From: Pseudomonas sp. GL-B-19
GTDB taxonomy: Bacteria > Pseudomonadota > Gammaproteobacteria > Pseudomonadales > Pseudomonadaceae
Assembly: GCF_019956415.1 (NCBI RefSeq)
Contig: NZ_JAHBDK010000086.1
Coordinates: 1-64,000, forward strand
Reading direction: 5' to 3'
DNA length: 64,000 nt
Under the pieces are notes generated by a model. It ran no database searches and was not told where the DNA came from. It saw nothing but the letters and a program-made list of their open reading frames with translations. A program made the position numbers and the translations under genes. How positions within the stretch are numbered: the stretch's first letter is position 1; each line of letters opens with the position of its first letter. This document shows, in pieces, positions 35,722 through 44,896 of the stretch.

Positions 35722-36444
35722 TCAGTCGGCCAGTGCAGCCTTCTGCAAGTCGAAGATTTCGGTCATGCCTTTCTTCGCCAGTTCCAGCATAGCGTTCAGC
35801 TCTTCAGGCTGGAATGGTGCGCCTTCGGCAGTGCCCTGGACTTCGATGAAGCCGCCCGTGCTGGTCATCACCACGTTCAGGTCGGTCTCGGCAGCAGAGT
35901 CTTCCAGGTAGTCGAGGTCAAGCACAGGCTCGCCCTGATACATGCCCACGGAAACGGCAGCGATCATTTGCTTCAACGGGTCGCCGCCTTTCAGGCCGCC
36001 GCGCTTCTTGATCACTTTCAAGGCATCGACCAGCGCAACCATGGCGCCGGTGATGGACGCGGTGCGGGTGCCGCCGTCAGCCTGGATCACGTCGCAGTCG
36101 ACGTAAAGGGTGACGTCGCCCAGCTTGGACATGTCCAGCGCAGCGCGCAGGGAACGACCGATCAGGCGCTGGATTTCCAGGGTACGGCCGCCTTGCTTGC
36201 CGCGGCTCGCTTCACGCTGGTTACGCTCGCCGGTGGCGCGCGGCAGCATGCCGTATTCGGCGGTCAACCAGCCTTGGCCCTGACCTTTGAGGAAACGCGG
36301 TACGCCGTTTTCGACGCTGACGGTGCAGATGACTTTGGTATCACCGAACTCGACCAGTACAGAACCCTCGGCGTGTTTGGTGTAGTTGCGGGTAATGCGG
36401 ATCGAGCGGAGCTGATCGGCAGCGCGACCACTTGGACGTTTCAT
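35722..36444 (-). CDS. rph: Ribonuclease PH
   Basis: 240 residues from ATG 36444 (MKRPSGRAADQLRSIRI). It is a phosphate-dependent 3' exoribonuclease that trims tRNA 3' ends. Seen: GDTKVICTVSVE, the RGKQGGRTLEIQRLIGRSLRA phosphate and RNA-binding stretch, and DCDVIQADGGTRTASITGA. The upstream frame to 36501 is not conserved. It is divergent from yicC. Confidence 0.97.
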   Translation of the reverse strand: MKRPSGRAADQLRSIRITRNYTKHAEGSVLVEFGDTKVICTVSVENGVPRFLKGQGQGWLTAEYGMLPRATGERNQREASRGKQGGRTLEIQRLIGRSLRAALDMSKLGDVTLYVDCDVIQADGGTRTASITGAMVALVDALKVIKKRGGLKGGDPLKQMIAAVSVGMYQGEPVLDLDYLEDSAAETDLNVVMTSTGGFIEVQGTAEGAPFQPEELNAMLELAKKGMTEIFDLQKAALAD

Positions 36445-36713
36445 AGGGAATACCTGTACGGGGGACGGAAAACTGCCGAGCATTATAGAGCCGCCGGCCA
36501 CGACTGGGCACTTCTAAAAAATTCACCCGACGACCGAAGGCCCTGAACCGCGCTTTGCCGACGGCTTGCAGCCCTTTGTCACAGCGTGTGTTTGGGCGCA
36601 TCCGCCCCACTGCGCTACAATCCTGCGCCTTTGCTGCCTGTCGGCTTTCATTCACAGATATCGGGTCCGCGAAACCTTTGGTAACGCATCGACCTGACTT
36701 GCGAGGTACCTCC

Positions 36714-37577
36714 ATGGTGCACAGCATGACCGCCTTCGCCCGCGTTGAAAAAGCCGGCACCCAAGGCACCCTGAGCTGGGAACTGCGCTCGGTCAACAGC
36801 CGCTACCTGGAGCCGCACTTGCGCCTGCCGGAATCCTTTCGCGACCTCGAAGGCGCAGTCCGCGAGGCCCTGCGCCAGGGCATCTCCCGGGGCAAGCTTG
36901 AGTGCACCCTGCGTTTCACCGAAGAAAACACCGATAAACCGCTGCAAGTGGACCGCGAGCGCGCCGCACAATTGGTCGCCGCCGCCGAGACGATCGCCGG
37001 TCTGATCAAAAATCCAGCAGCGCTCAACCCGCTGGAAGTGCTGGCCTGGCCCGGCGTGCTGGTGGGTGATGCCACCGACCCGCAAGCCTTGAATGCCGAA
37101 GCATTGGCGCTGTTCAACGAAGGCCTGAAAGAGCTCAAGGCTGGCCGCGAGCGCGAAGGCGCGGAGCTGGCACGGCTGATCAACGATCGCTTGACCTCCA
37201 TTGAAGAAGACGTCGTCACCCTGCGCGAACTGGTTCCGCAGATGCTCGCCACCCAACGCCAGAAAATCCTCGACCGCTTCGCCGACATGAAGGCCGACCT
37301 GGACCCGCAGCGGCTGGAGCAGGAAATGGTCATGCTCGCGCAAAAGAGCGACGTCGCCGAAGAACTGGATCGCCTGAGCACTCACATCATCGAAGTTCGC
37401 CGGGTGCTCAAATCCGGTGGCGCTGCTGGTCGGCGCCTGGACTTCCTGATGCAGGAACTCAACCGCGAAGCCAACACACTGGGCTCCAAAGCCTTCGACC
37501 CGCGCAGCACCCAAGCGGCGGTCAACCTCAAAGTGTTGATCGAGCAGATGCGCGAACAAGTGCAGAATATTGAGTAA
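36714..37577 (+). CDS. yicC: YicC-family endoribonuclease
   Basis: 287 residues from ATG 36714, with GAGG upstream. The conserved opening MVHSMTAFARVE, SVNSRYLEPHLRLPE, and the C-terminal RRLDFLMQELNREANTLGSKA are typical of YicC/YloC. E. coli YicC is an endoribonuclease acting on certain sRNAs and mRNAs. The gene lies 12 bp upstream of gmk, a conserved yicC-gmk-rpoZ-spoT order. Confidence 0.94.
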   Translation: MVHSMTAFARVEKAGTQGTLSWELRSVNSRYLEPHLRLPESFRDLEGAVREALRQGISRGKLECTLRFTEENTDKPLQVDRERAAQLVAAAETIAGLIKNPAALNPLEVLAWPGVLVGDATDPQALNAEALALFNEGLKELKAGREREGAELARLINDRLTSIEEDVVTLRELVPQMLATQRQKILDRFADMKADLDPQRLEQEMVMLAQKSDVAEELDRLSTHIIEVRRVLKSGGAAGRRLDFLMQELNREANTLGSKAFDPRSTQAAVNLKVLIEQMREQVQNIE

Positions 37578-37589
37578 GGCAAACCCGAC

Positions 37590-38210
37590 ATGACCCACAG
37601 CACCGGCACCCTGTACATCATTTCCGCCCCTTCGGGCGCGGGCAAGAGCAGCCTGGTCAAGGCCTTGACCGACGCAGATCAGGAGATCCGTGTCTCGGTC
37701 TCCCATACCACCCGCGCCATGCGCCCCGGTGAAGTGAATGGCGTGAATTACCACTTCGTCGACCGCAGCGACTTCGTGAAGATGATCGAGCACGGGGATT
37801 TCCTGGAGCGCGCCGAGGTGTTCGGCAATCTCTACGGCACTTCGCAAAGCCATCTGCAGCAGACGCTGGACGAAGGCCACGACTTGATCCTGGAAATCGA
37901 CTGGCAGGGTGCAGAGCAAGTACGCAAGTTGATGCCCCAGGCGCGCTCGATCTTCATTCTGCCGCCGTCCCTGCAAGCCTTGCACCAGCGCCTGAACAAT
38001 CGCGGCCAGGATAGCGAAGAGGTCATAGATGGCCGGATGCGTGAAGCCGTCAGCGAAATGAGCCACTACGTCGACTACGACTACCTGATCATCAACGACG
38101 ATTTCGCCCACGCCTTGAGCGATTTGCAGGCGATATTCCGCGCCAATCAGCTGCATCAAAAGCGTCAGCAGCAGCGTAACGGAAAACTTTTGGCCGAATT
38201 GCTCGGCTAA
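37590..38210 (+). CDS. gmk: Guanylate kinase
   Basis: 206 residues. It phosphorylates GMP to GDP. P-loop SAPSGAGKSS at about residues 11-20, VSHTTRAMRPGEVNGVNYHFV for GMP binding, and LEIDWQGAEQV. It follows yicC by 12 bp. Confidence 0.97.
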   Translation: MTHSTGTLYIISAPSGAGKSSLVKALTDADQEIRVSVSHTTRAMRPGEVNGVNYHFVDRSDFVKMIEHGDFLERAEVFGNLYGTSQSHLQQTLDEGHDLILEIDWQGAEQVRKLMPQARSIFILPPSLQALHQRLNNRGQDSEEVIDGRMREAVSEMSHYVDYDYLIINDDFAHALSDLQAIFRANQLHQKRQQQRNGKLLAELLG

Positions 38211-38377
38211 ACAGCACTTCCCAAAACTGCTGCAAGGGCTTTACATTGGCACTTGCAGCGCGTTGAAGGGCTTGGTCAAAAAATCAGCGCTTCCCTAATC
38301 GCTGGTGATTTTTTAAACTGTCTAGTCCGCTCGCCCACCCGGGCAGCGCGCATATTGCATTCGCTCCGAGGAATACC

Positions 38378-38641
38378 ATGGCCCGCGTAACCGTTGAAGA
38401 CTGCCTGAACCACGTGGAAAACCGTTTTGAACTGGTCATGCTGTCCACCAAGCGTGCCCGTCAACTGGCCACCGGCGGCAAAGAGCCACTGGTTCAGTGG
38501 GAAAACGACAAGCCTACCGTGGTAGCGCTGCGTGAAATCGCTGAAGGCCTGATGAGCTACGAGTTCATCGCCAATGCTGAAATCGTCGAAGACGAACCGC
38601 TGTTCGCAGCGTTCGAGGACGAGTCCAACGAGGCCGTCTAA
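38378..38641 (+). CDS. rpoZ: RNA polymerase omega subunit
   Basis: 87 residues with MARVTVEDCLNHVENRFELVMLSTKRARQL, typical omega. It helps assemble beta-prime and forms part of the ppGpp site, fitting its place directly before spoT. Good ribosome binding site GAGG. Confidence 0.97.
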   Translation: MARVTVEDCLNHVENRFELVMLSTKRARQLATGGKEPLVQWENDKPTVVALREIAEGLMSYEFIANAEIVEDEPLFAAFEDESNEAV

Positions 38642-38698
38642 GCCTATGCCTGGTCGACGTAGCACGGCGCGGGGTCACAGCTTACGGCAGGAATTATC

Positions 38699-40804
38699 AT
38701 GCCGAGCATAGACGCCCTCGCCGATCGCTTATCGACCTACCTCGGCAAGGACCAGGTCAACCTGGTCCGCCGAGCGTATTTCTACGCCGAACAAGCCCAC
38801 GACGGTCAACGCCGGCGTAGCGGTGAGGCGTACGTCACGCATCCTCTTGCGGTGGCGAATATTCTTGCCGACATGCACATGGACCATCAGAGCCTGATGG
38901 CCGCGATGCTGCATGACGTGATCGAAGACACCGGTATTGCCAAAGAGGCGCTGCAAGCGCAGTTCGGCGAAACCGTGGCCGAACTGGTCGACGGGGTCAG
39001 CAAACTGACCCAGATGAACTTCGAGACCAAAGCCGAAGCCCAGGCGGAAAACTTCCAGAAAATGGCCATGGCCATGGCACGCGACATTCGCGTGATCCTG
39101 GTCAAGCTCGCCGACCGTTTGCACAACATGCGCACGCTGGAAGTGCTGTCCGGTGAAAAACGCCGGCGGATCGCCAAGGAAACCCTGGAAATCTATGCGC
39201 CCATCGCCAACCGGCTGGGCATGCACGCCATCCGCATAGAATTCGAAGACCTCGGCTTCAAGGCCATGCACCCGATGCGTTCCGCTCGGATCAACCAGGC
39301 GGTCAAACGCGCCCGGGGCAACCGCAAGGAAATCGTCAACAAGATCGAAGAGTCTCTCAGCCACTGCCTGGCCATCGACGGCATTCAGGGCGAGGTCAGC
39401 GGTCGTCAGAAACACCTCTACGGCATCTACAAGAAAATGCGCGGCAAGCGTCGGGCCTTCAACGAGATCATGGACGTGTACGCGTTCCGGATCATCGTCG
39501 ACAAGGTCGACACCTGCTATCGCGTGCTGGGTGCTGTACATAATTTGTACAAACCGTTGCCGGGGCGCTTCAAGGACTACATCGCGATCCCCAAGGCCAA
39601 CGGCTATCAGTCGCTGCACACCACGTTGTTCGGCATGCACGGTGTTCCGATCGAGATCCAGATCCGCACCCGTGAAATGGAAGAGATGGCCAACAACGGC
39701 ATCGCCGCCCATTGGCTGTACAAATCCAGCGGCGATGAGCAGCCAAAAGGCACGCATGCCCGCGCCCGCCAGTGGGTCAAAGGCGTGCTGGAAATGCAGC
39801 AACGGGCCGGCAACTCGCTGGAATTCATCGAAAGCGTGAAGATCGACCTGTTCCCGGACGAGGTCTACGTGTTCACGCCCAAAGGCCGGATCATGGAGCT
39901 GCCCAAAGGCTCCACGGCGGTCGACTTCGCTTACGCAGTGCACACCGACGTGGGCAACAGCTGCATTGCCTGTCGGATCAATCGTCGTCTCGCACCGCTG
40001 TCCGAACCGCTGCAAAGCGGCTCCACGGTCGAGATCGTCAGCGCTCCCGGCGCTCGGCCGAACCCGGCATGGCTCAACTTCGTGGTCACCGGCAAGGCGC
40101 GGACGCACATCCGCCATGCGCTAAAACTGCAACGCCGCTCCGAGTCCATCAGTCTCGGCGAGCGTCTGCTGAACAAGGTACTGAACGGCTTCGACAGCTC
40201 GCTGGAAAAAGTCGCCGCCGAGCGCGTCAAGGCGATGCTCGCCGAGTACCGCCTCGAATTGATCGAAGACTTGCTGGAAGACATCGGTCTGGGTAATCGC
40301 ATGGCTTACGTGGTCGCCCGCCGCCTGCTCGGCGAAGGCGAACAGTTGCCAAGCCCGGAAGGTCCGCTGGCGATTCGCGGCACCGAAGGCCTGGTACTCA
40401 GTTACGCCAAATGCTGCACGCCGATCCCGGGCGACCCGATTGTCGGTCACCTGTCCGCCGGCAAAGGCATGGTTGTGCACCTGGACAACTGCCGCAACAT
40501 CAGCGAAATCCGCCACAACCCGGAAAAATGCATCCAGCTCTCGTGGGCCAAGGATGTCACCGGCGAATTCAACGTCGAACTGCGTGTCGAGCTGGAACAC
40601 CAACGCGGCCTGATCGCGCTGCTGGCCAGCAGCGTCAACGCGGCCGACGGCAATATCGAAAAAATCAGCATGGACGAACGCGATGGTCGCATCAGCGTGG
40701 TCCAACTGGTGGTCAGCGTGCACGACCGCGTGCATCTGGCCCGCGTGATCAAGAAACTGCGTGCCTTGACCGGGGTGATTCGCATCACCCGCATGCGTGC
40801 GTAA
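38699..40804 (+). CDS. spoT: Bifunctional (p)ppGpp synthetase/hydrolase SpoT
   Basis: 701 residues. The N-terminal HD hydrolase (about 20-180) has HPLAVANILADMH and LHDVIEDTGI; the synthetase domain (~230-360) has KDYIAIPKANGYQSLHTTL; TGS (~385-445, DEVYVFTPKGRIMELPKGSTAVDFAY) and the C-terminal ACT domain (~625-700) follow. The intact HDxxED signature supports hydrolase function, distinguishing it from RelA. It lies 57 bp after rpoZ. Confidence 0.97.
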   Translation: MPSIDALADRLSTYLGKDQVNLVRRAYFYAEQAHDGQRRRSGEAYVTHPLAVANILADMHMDHQSLMAAMLHDVIEDTGIAKEALQAQFGETVAELVDGVSKLTQMNFETKAEAQAENFQKMAMAMARDIRVILVKLADRLHNMRTLEVLSGEKRRRIAKETLEIYAPIANRLGMHAIRIEFEDLGFKAMHPMRSARINQAVKRARGNRKEIVNKIEESLSHCLAIDGIQGEVSGRQKHLYGIYKKMRGKRRAFNEIMDVYAFRIIVDKVDTCYRVLGAVHNLYKPLPGRFKDYIAIPKANGYQSLHTTLFGMHGVPIEIQIRTREMEEMANNGIAAHWLYKSSGDEQPKGTHARARQWVKGVLEMQQRAGNSLEFIESVKIDLFPDEVYVFTPKGRIMELPKGSTAVDFAYAVHTDVGNSCIACRINRRLAPLSEPLQSGSTVEIVSAPGARPNPAWLNFVVTGKARTHIRHALKLQRRSESISLGERLLNKVLNGFDSSLEKVAAERVKAMLAEYRLELIEDLLEDIGLGNRMAYVVARRLLGEGEQLPSPEGPLAIRGTEGLVLSYAKCCTPIPGDPIVGHLSAGKGMVVHLDNCRNISEIRHNPEKCIQLSWAKDVTGEFNVELRVELEHQRGLIALLASSVNAADGNIEKISMDERDGRISVVQLVVSVHDRVHLARVIKKLRALTGVIRITRMRA

Positions 40805-40829
40805 AGCCCACTCTTACAAGGAGTCATTC

Positions 40830-41210
40830 ATGACCAAGACTGTTATCACCAGCGACAAGGCCCCGGCCGCCATCGGTACTTACTCCCAGGCGATCAAGGC
40901 TGGCAACACCGTTTACATGTCGGGTCAAATTCCTCTGGACCCAAAAACCATGGAACTGGTTGAAGGCTTCGAAGCCCAGACCGTCCAGGTGTTCGAGAAC
41001 CTCAAAGCCGTGGCCGAAGCTGCCGGTGGTTCGTTCAAAGACATCGTCAAACTGAACATCTTCCTCACCGACCTGAGCCACTTCGCCAAGGTCAACGAGA
41101 TCATGGGCAAGTACTTTGACCAACCTTACCCTGCCCGCGCCGCCATCGGCGTAGCGGCCCTGCCAAAGGGTTCGCAGGTTGAAATGGATGCCATTCTGGT
41201 CATCGAGTAA
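40830..41210 (+). CDS. ridA: RidA enamine/imine deaminase
   Basis: 126 residues from ATG 40830 with AAGGAG upstream. Classic RidA: APAAIGTYSQAIKAGNTVYMSGQ near the start, the catalytic Arg in PARAAIGVAALPKG, and the C-terminal Glu in VEMDAILVIE. It hydrolyses 2-aminoacrylate and related imines. Placement directly behind spoT is conserved. This is the second RidA-family gene of the window, more canonical than the dad-cluster one. Confidence 0.96.
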   Translation: MTKTVITSDKAPAAIGTYSQAIKAGNTVYMSGQIPLDPKTMELVEGFEAQTVQVFENLKAVAEAAGGSFKDIVKLNIFLTDLSHFAKVNEIMGKYFDQPYPARAAIGVAALPKGSQVEMDAILVIE

Positions 41211-41215
41211 ACGTG

Positions 41216-41242
41216 CGGCGCAGCCTTCTAAAGGCTGCGCCG
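41216..41242. terminator. Hairpin after ridA
   Basis: GGCGCAGCCTT-CTA-AAGGCTGCGCC, an 11-bp perfect stem six bases after the ridA stop. The downstream T tract is weak (GATCTTGCC), so it may act as an attenuator or 3' stabiliser. Confidence 0.65.
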
Positions 41243-41266
41243 ATCTTGCCTTGAAAGGATTCCACC

Positions 41267-42007
41267 ATGCGCCATGCGCTAGCTCTCTCGCTGGTCGCCC
41301 TACTCTTGGGCGGTTGTGCCAGCAACCCTGCCGACCGTGACATCAGCGGCACCTGGATCAATCAGGAGGCAATTGATGCTGCAGCCAAAGGCGGCCCTCT
41401 GCGCGAAGCGCTCCAGGCCTATGGCCCGAACCTGGAATGGGACATCAACACCAAGGCCGGTCAGGCCCGCTACACCAATGGTTTTGAAAATGTCGACGGC
41501 AAGCTGCTGGGCGAACAGTCCGGCGCCTGGAAAATCGACTTTTACGGCAGCTCCGGCAGTGAGCTGAAACGTGACGGCAAGCAACTGAGCCAGTCCGCAA
41601 CCGAGAACGAGTCGGAGCAAGTCTTCGACCGCGCGCAGGTCCAGGTACCGGAAGGTGCACCGATTGGCGCGAGCTTTGAACGTGCGTTGTACTCGGCCTA
41701 CATGGGCGGCAGCTGGAAAATCGTCAGCGGTCAGGGCGAAGGCAATACCGTGCAATTCCAGGCCGACGGCCAGATTGCCGGTCTTCCGGGCGCTGATCGT
41801 TATGCCCTGTGCCTGGCCGGTGATTGCGCGTCGATGAGCGGCGGCAACGACAACATGTGGCTGCAACTGAACGGCCAAGGCAACACCTGGATCTTTGCGC
41901 GCAAGGGCAAGGAACTGGAAATCCTCCAGGCGGTGAACACCGCACAGGCGGATGAAATGCCGCAGTTCACCCCGGGCGACCGCAAATGGTTGCTGGAAAA
42001 ACAGTGA
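41267..42007 (+). CDS. Putative lipoprotein, first of a tandem paralogous pair
   Basis: 246 residues. The lipoprotein signal ends in LLGGCAS, with Cys at about residue 17. I do not recognise a named family. After the signal: DISGTWINQEAIDAAAKG, NLEWDINTKAG, AYMGGSWKIVSG, LCLAGDCASM and PQFTPGDRKWLLEKQ. All of these blocks recur in the next gene. The pattern of alternating short strands suggests a small beta-rich, lipocalin-like fold, but this is a guess. Confidence 0.85.
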   Translation: MRHALALSLVALLLGGCASNPADRDISGTWINQEAIDAAAKGGPLREALQAYGPNLEWDINTKAGQARYTNGFENVDGKLLGEQSGAWKIDFYGSSGSELKRDGKQLSQSATENESEQVFDRAQVQVPEGAPIGASFERALYSAYMGGSWKIVSGQGEGNTVQFQADGQIAGLPGADRYALCLAGDCASMSGGNDNMWLQLNGQGNTWIFARKGKELEILQAVNTAQADEMPQFTPGDRKWLLEKQ

Positions 42008-42017
42008 TACAGAATAC

Positions 42018-42042
42018 AGGAGCCTACGGGCTCCTTTTTCTT
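42018..42042 (+). terminator. Rho-independent terminator between the lipoprotein paralogues
   Basis: AGGAGCC-TACG-GGCTCCT followed by TTTTCTTT, 10 bp after the first lipoprotein stop. The two paralogues are therefore likely separate transcripts. Confidence 0.85.
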
Positions 42043-42088
42043 TAGCCTGCACCGTCGAATTCTTTGCCCCCCCTTTCAAGGATTGATC

Positions 42089-42823
42089 ATGCGCCCACTG
42101 CTTTTCCTTGGGCTGTTGCTGCTCGGCGGCTGCACCTCTATGCCCGCAGAAACGGACATCAGCGGCATCTGGATCAATCAGGCGGCCATCGATGCGGCGG
42201 CCCAAGGCCGGTCTTTACATGAATCCTTAAACACCCATGGCCGGAATCTGGAGTGGGACATCAACACCCACACCAGCAAGGCGCAAGTGAGCAGCGGTTT
42301 TGAGATGGGTGAAGGCCAACTGCTGCAAAAGTCACCCAATGCCTGGACCGTCGACTACAACGGCTATGGCACTGACGAGCTGCGCCTGGATGGCAAGCGA
42401 CTGACTCAACTGGCCAAGGAGCACGTCCCCCAGCAGGTGTTCAGTCGCCCCAGCAAGACCACCAAAACGCATACAAAGTGGGGTAGCACCTTCAGGAGCG
42501 CCCTGAACGCCGCTTACATGGGCGGGCAATGGAAAATCATCGACAGTCACGGAACAGGCCAAATGGTCGTGTTTACGGAAGATGGCCATGTTTCAGGGTT
42601 ACCGGGAACCGATCGTTACGAGTTATGCCTGGACGGTGATTGCGCCAGCCAAGGCGCAGGCAATGACACCATGTATCTGGGCACGGGTGACCGTAGTGGC
42701 GCATGGATTTTCGTTCGTAAAGGCAAGCAACTGGAGATTTTCCAGGCAATCAATAAATCCCGGACAGACGAAATCCCCCACTTCACCCCCGGCCCACGCC
42801 AGTGGCTGCTGGTAAAACAATGA
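42089..42823 (+). CDS. Putative lipoprotein, second of a tandem paralogous pair
   Basis: 244 residues from ATG 42089 (a TTG two codons upstream is also in frame). Lipobox LLGGCTS. It aligns end to end with the preceding lipoprotein: DISGIWINQAAIDAAAQG, NLEWDINTHTS, AYMGGQWKIIDS, GLPGTDRYELCLDGDCAS and PHFTPGPRQWLLVKQ. Two cysteines in the LCLxGDCAS motif are shared. By eye roughly half of residues are identical, indicating a local duplication with subsequent divergence. Function unknown. Confidence 0.85.
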   Translation: MRPLLFLGLLLLGGCTSMPAETDISGIWINQAAIDAAAQGRSLHESLNTHGRNLEWDINTHTSKAQVSSGFEMGEGQLLQKSPNAWTVDYNGYGTDELRLDGKRLTQLAKEHVPQQVFSRPSKTTKTHTKWGSTFRSALNAAYMGGQWKIIDSHGTGQMVVFTEDGHVSGLPGTDRYELCLDGDCASQGAGNDTMYLGTGDRSGAWIFVRKGKQLEIFQAINKSRTDEIPHFTPGPRQWLLVKQ

Positions 42824-42834
42824 TCCAATAACAA

Positions 42835-42858
42835 AGGCGCCCGCAGGCGCCTGTTGTT
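42835..42858. terminator. Rho-independent terminator after second lipoprotein gene
   Basis: AGGCGCC-CGCA-GGCGCCT followed by GTTGTTT, 11 bp after the stop; it may also serve the convergent epimerase gene. Confidence 0.75.
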
Positions 42859-42874
42859 TAGAGGCTCCCTCAGC

Positions 42875-43732
42875 TCAACTCCCCTGGGCAAGTACCGCGG
42901 CATAGCCTTCGCGGTAACTTGGGTACTTCGGCGTCCAGCCCAAGGCTTTGGCCCGCGCATTACTGCAACGCTTGCTCCCCGTACGTCGCACGCTCGAGTC
43001 TTCATCCCATTCGGTCACGCCCAGGTACTCCCGCAACCACCCCACCACTTCCGCCAGCGGTGCAGGCGCATCGTCGACGCCGATAAAAACATCATCCAGC
43101 GCCACACCGCGACGATCTGCCTCAAGCAGATACGCCATCAACCCCGCCGCGTCGTCGGCGTGAATACGGTTGCCATAAAGCGGCGGATCGACCGCCACGC
43201 GATAACCCCGCCGCACCTGAGTCAGCAGCCACTCACGGCCAGGACCGTAAATACCGGTCAAGCGCACAATGCTCGCCGGAATGCCGCTTTTGAGTGCGAC
43301 CTGCTCAGCCTCCAGCATCAGTCGACCTGAATAGCCTGCGGGAACGGTCGGCGAGGACTCGTCGACCCACTCGCCCTCCTGCTGGCCATACACACTGCTG
43401 CTGGAAACAAACAGCAGACGATCGGGCACCTGACCGTAGTCGTTCAGCCAGTCCAACACATGCTGCAAGCCCTGCACATAAGCCGCGCGATATCCGGCTT
43501 CATCTTGGTCGGTGGCCGCCGCGCAATACACCAGGTAATCCACCGCACCGACTGGCCAGGTCGCCGGGCAGTCTTCATTGAACAAGTCGCCGGCAACGCC
43601 AATGACTCCCTCGGGCAGGCGCGAGATGTCACGCCTCAGGCCATGAACCTCCCACCCGCCAGCCACCAATTGCGTGGCCAGACGACTGCCGACATCACCG
43701 CAACCGGCGATCAAAACTGAGGGTGTGGACAT
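42875..43732 (-). CDS. NAD(P)-dependent epimerase/dehydratase-like protein (YeeZ-like)
   Basis: 285 residues with a Rossmann fold: SVLIAGCGDVGSRLATQL at the N-terminus, LLFVSSSSVYGQQ and the extended-SDR serine region, IVRLTGIYGPGR and RIHADDAAGLMAYLLEA. The glycine motif is GCGDVG, typical of the YeeZ-like atypical SDR group, which lacks the usual YxxxK (YSGRLML appears instead). Substrate unknown. Confidence 0.88.
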   Translation of the reverse strand: MSTPSVLIAGCGDVGSRLATQLVAGGWEVHGLRRDISRLPEGVIGVAGDLFNEDCPATWPVGAVDYLVYCAAATDQDEAGYRAAYVQGLQHVLDWLNDYGQVPDRLLFVSSSSVYGQQEGEWVDESSPTVPAGYSGRLMLEAEQVALKSGIPASIVRLTGIYGPGREWLLTQVRRGYRVAVDPPLYGNRIHADDAAGLMAYLLEADRRGVALDDVFIGVDDAPAPLAEVVGWLREYLGVTEWDEDSSVRRTGSKRCSNARAKALGWTPKYPSYREGYAAVLAQGS

Positions 43733-43921
43733 CAGAAAACTCCCATCGGAAAGACACAGACTAGCGCCAACAATGGACGAGCGGCTAGCAATGCAAGAAA
43801 AAAAGAGACTCTATTACTTTTGTTAACAAGAATTACTTGCAATAATGCACGCCACTTTTGTTCTCGACCTCACGAGGCCTGGAAGAACATTAACCGTCTT
43901 TTTCTCTCAGGTCCGGCCAGC

Positions 43922-44890
43922 ATGACACGCAATCAATTCTCCGCTTCGCCAACCAAAAGCCCTCGCGCCTGGCGTGCAGTGGCTGCTCTGTTGCTCAGCC
44001 TGATGCTGGCACCGACCGCCGCTTTCGCTGACGCACAAGCACCCGCCACGCCGGCCACCGCCGTGGCGCCAGCACCAGTCGATCCTGCCGCCCCAGTCGC
44101 CGCTCCTGCCGCGACCGATCCGGCTCAGGCTGTAGCCGCCGAAGATGTTCCCGAAGTGCTCGAAGCCGATAACACCCTGGGCATGGCCCATGACCTGTCG
44201 CCGTGGGGCATGTATCAGAACGCCGATATCATCGTGAAAATCGTGATGATCGGCCTGGCCATCGCCTCGATCATCACCTGGACCATCTGGATCGCCAAGG
44301 GCTTTGAGCTGATGGGCGCCAAGCGTCGTCTGCGCAGCGAAATCGTCCACCTGAAAAAAGCCACCACCCTTAAAGAAGCCAGCGCGACAGCCACCAAGGA
44401 AGGCACTCTCGCCAACTTGTTGGTGCATGACGCCCTGGAAGAGATGCGCTTGTCGGTCAACAGCCGCGAGAAAGAAGGCATCAAGGAACGTGTTGCCTTC
44501 CGTCTCGAGCGACTGGTGGCTGCCTGCGGTCGCAACATGAGCAGCGGCACCGGCGTTCTCGCCACCATCGGTTCCACCGCACCGTTCGTGGGCCTGTTCG
44601 GTACCGTGTGGGGCATCATGAACAGCTTCATCGGCATCGCCAAAACCCAGACCACCAACCTCGCTGTTGTGGCACCCGGCATCGCCGAAGCCCTGCTGGC
44701 GACCGCGCTGGGTCTGGTTGCAGCGATCCCGGCCGTGGTGATCTACAACGTTTTCGCCCGCTCCATCGCGGGTTACAAGGCACAAGTGTCCGACGCCTCG
44801 GCTGAAGTCCTGCTGCTGGTCAGCCGTGACCTCGATCACCTGCCGACCACCGAGCGCTCCATGCAACCGCACATGGTCAAAGTAGGGTAA
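43922..44890 (+). CDS. exbB: TonB-system biopolymer transport protein ExbB
   Basis: 322 residues from ATG 43922. A signal-like segment (~18-38) and an Ala/Pro-rich stretch precede the MotA/TolQ/ExbB domain with three membrane helices (about residues 97-118, 215-240 and 255-280). Signature GSTAPFVGLFGTVWGIMNSF is present. With ExbD and TonB it uses proton motive force to energise outer-membrane receptors. It is the first gene of exbB-exbD-tonB; the longer Pro/Ala N-terminus is usual in pseudomonads. Confidence 0.95.
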   Translation: MTRNQFSASPTKSPRAWRAVAALLLSLMLAPTAAFADAQAPATPATAVAPAPVDPAAPVAAPAATDPAQAVAAEDVPEVLEADNTLGMAHDLSPWGMYQNADIIVKIVMIGLAIASIITWTIWIAKGFELMGAKRRLRSEIVHLKKATTLKEASATATKEGTLANLLVHDALEEMRLSVNSREKEGIKERVAFRLERLVAACGRNMSSGTGVLATIGSTAPFVGLFGTVWGIMNSFIGIAKTQTTNLAVVAPGIAEALLATALGLVAAIPAVVIYNVFARSIAGYKAQVSDASAEVLLLVSRDLDHLPTTERSMQPHMVKVG

Positions 44891-44896
44891 TCAGCC

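Noticed and set aside
43827..43849. Possible Fur box upstream of exbB (CAAGAATTACTTG and TGCAATAATGCA)
   Set aside because: AT-rich and partly palindromic, but only about 9 of 19 matches to the Fur consensus in any register I tried.
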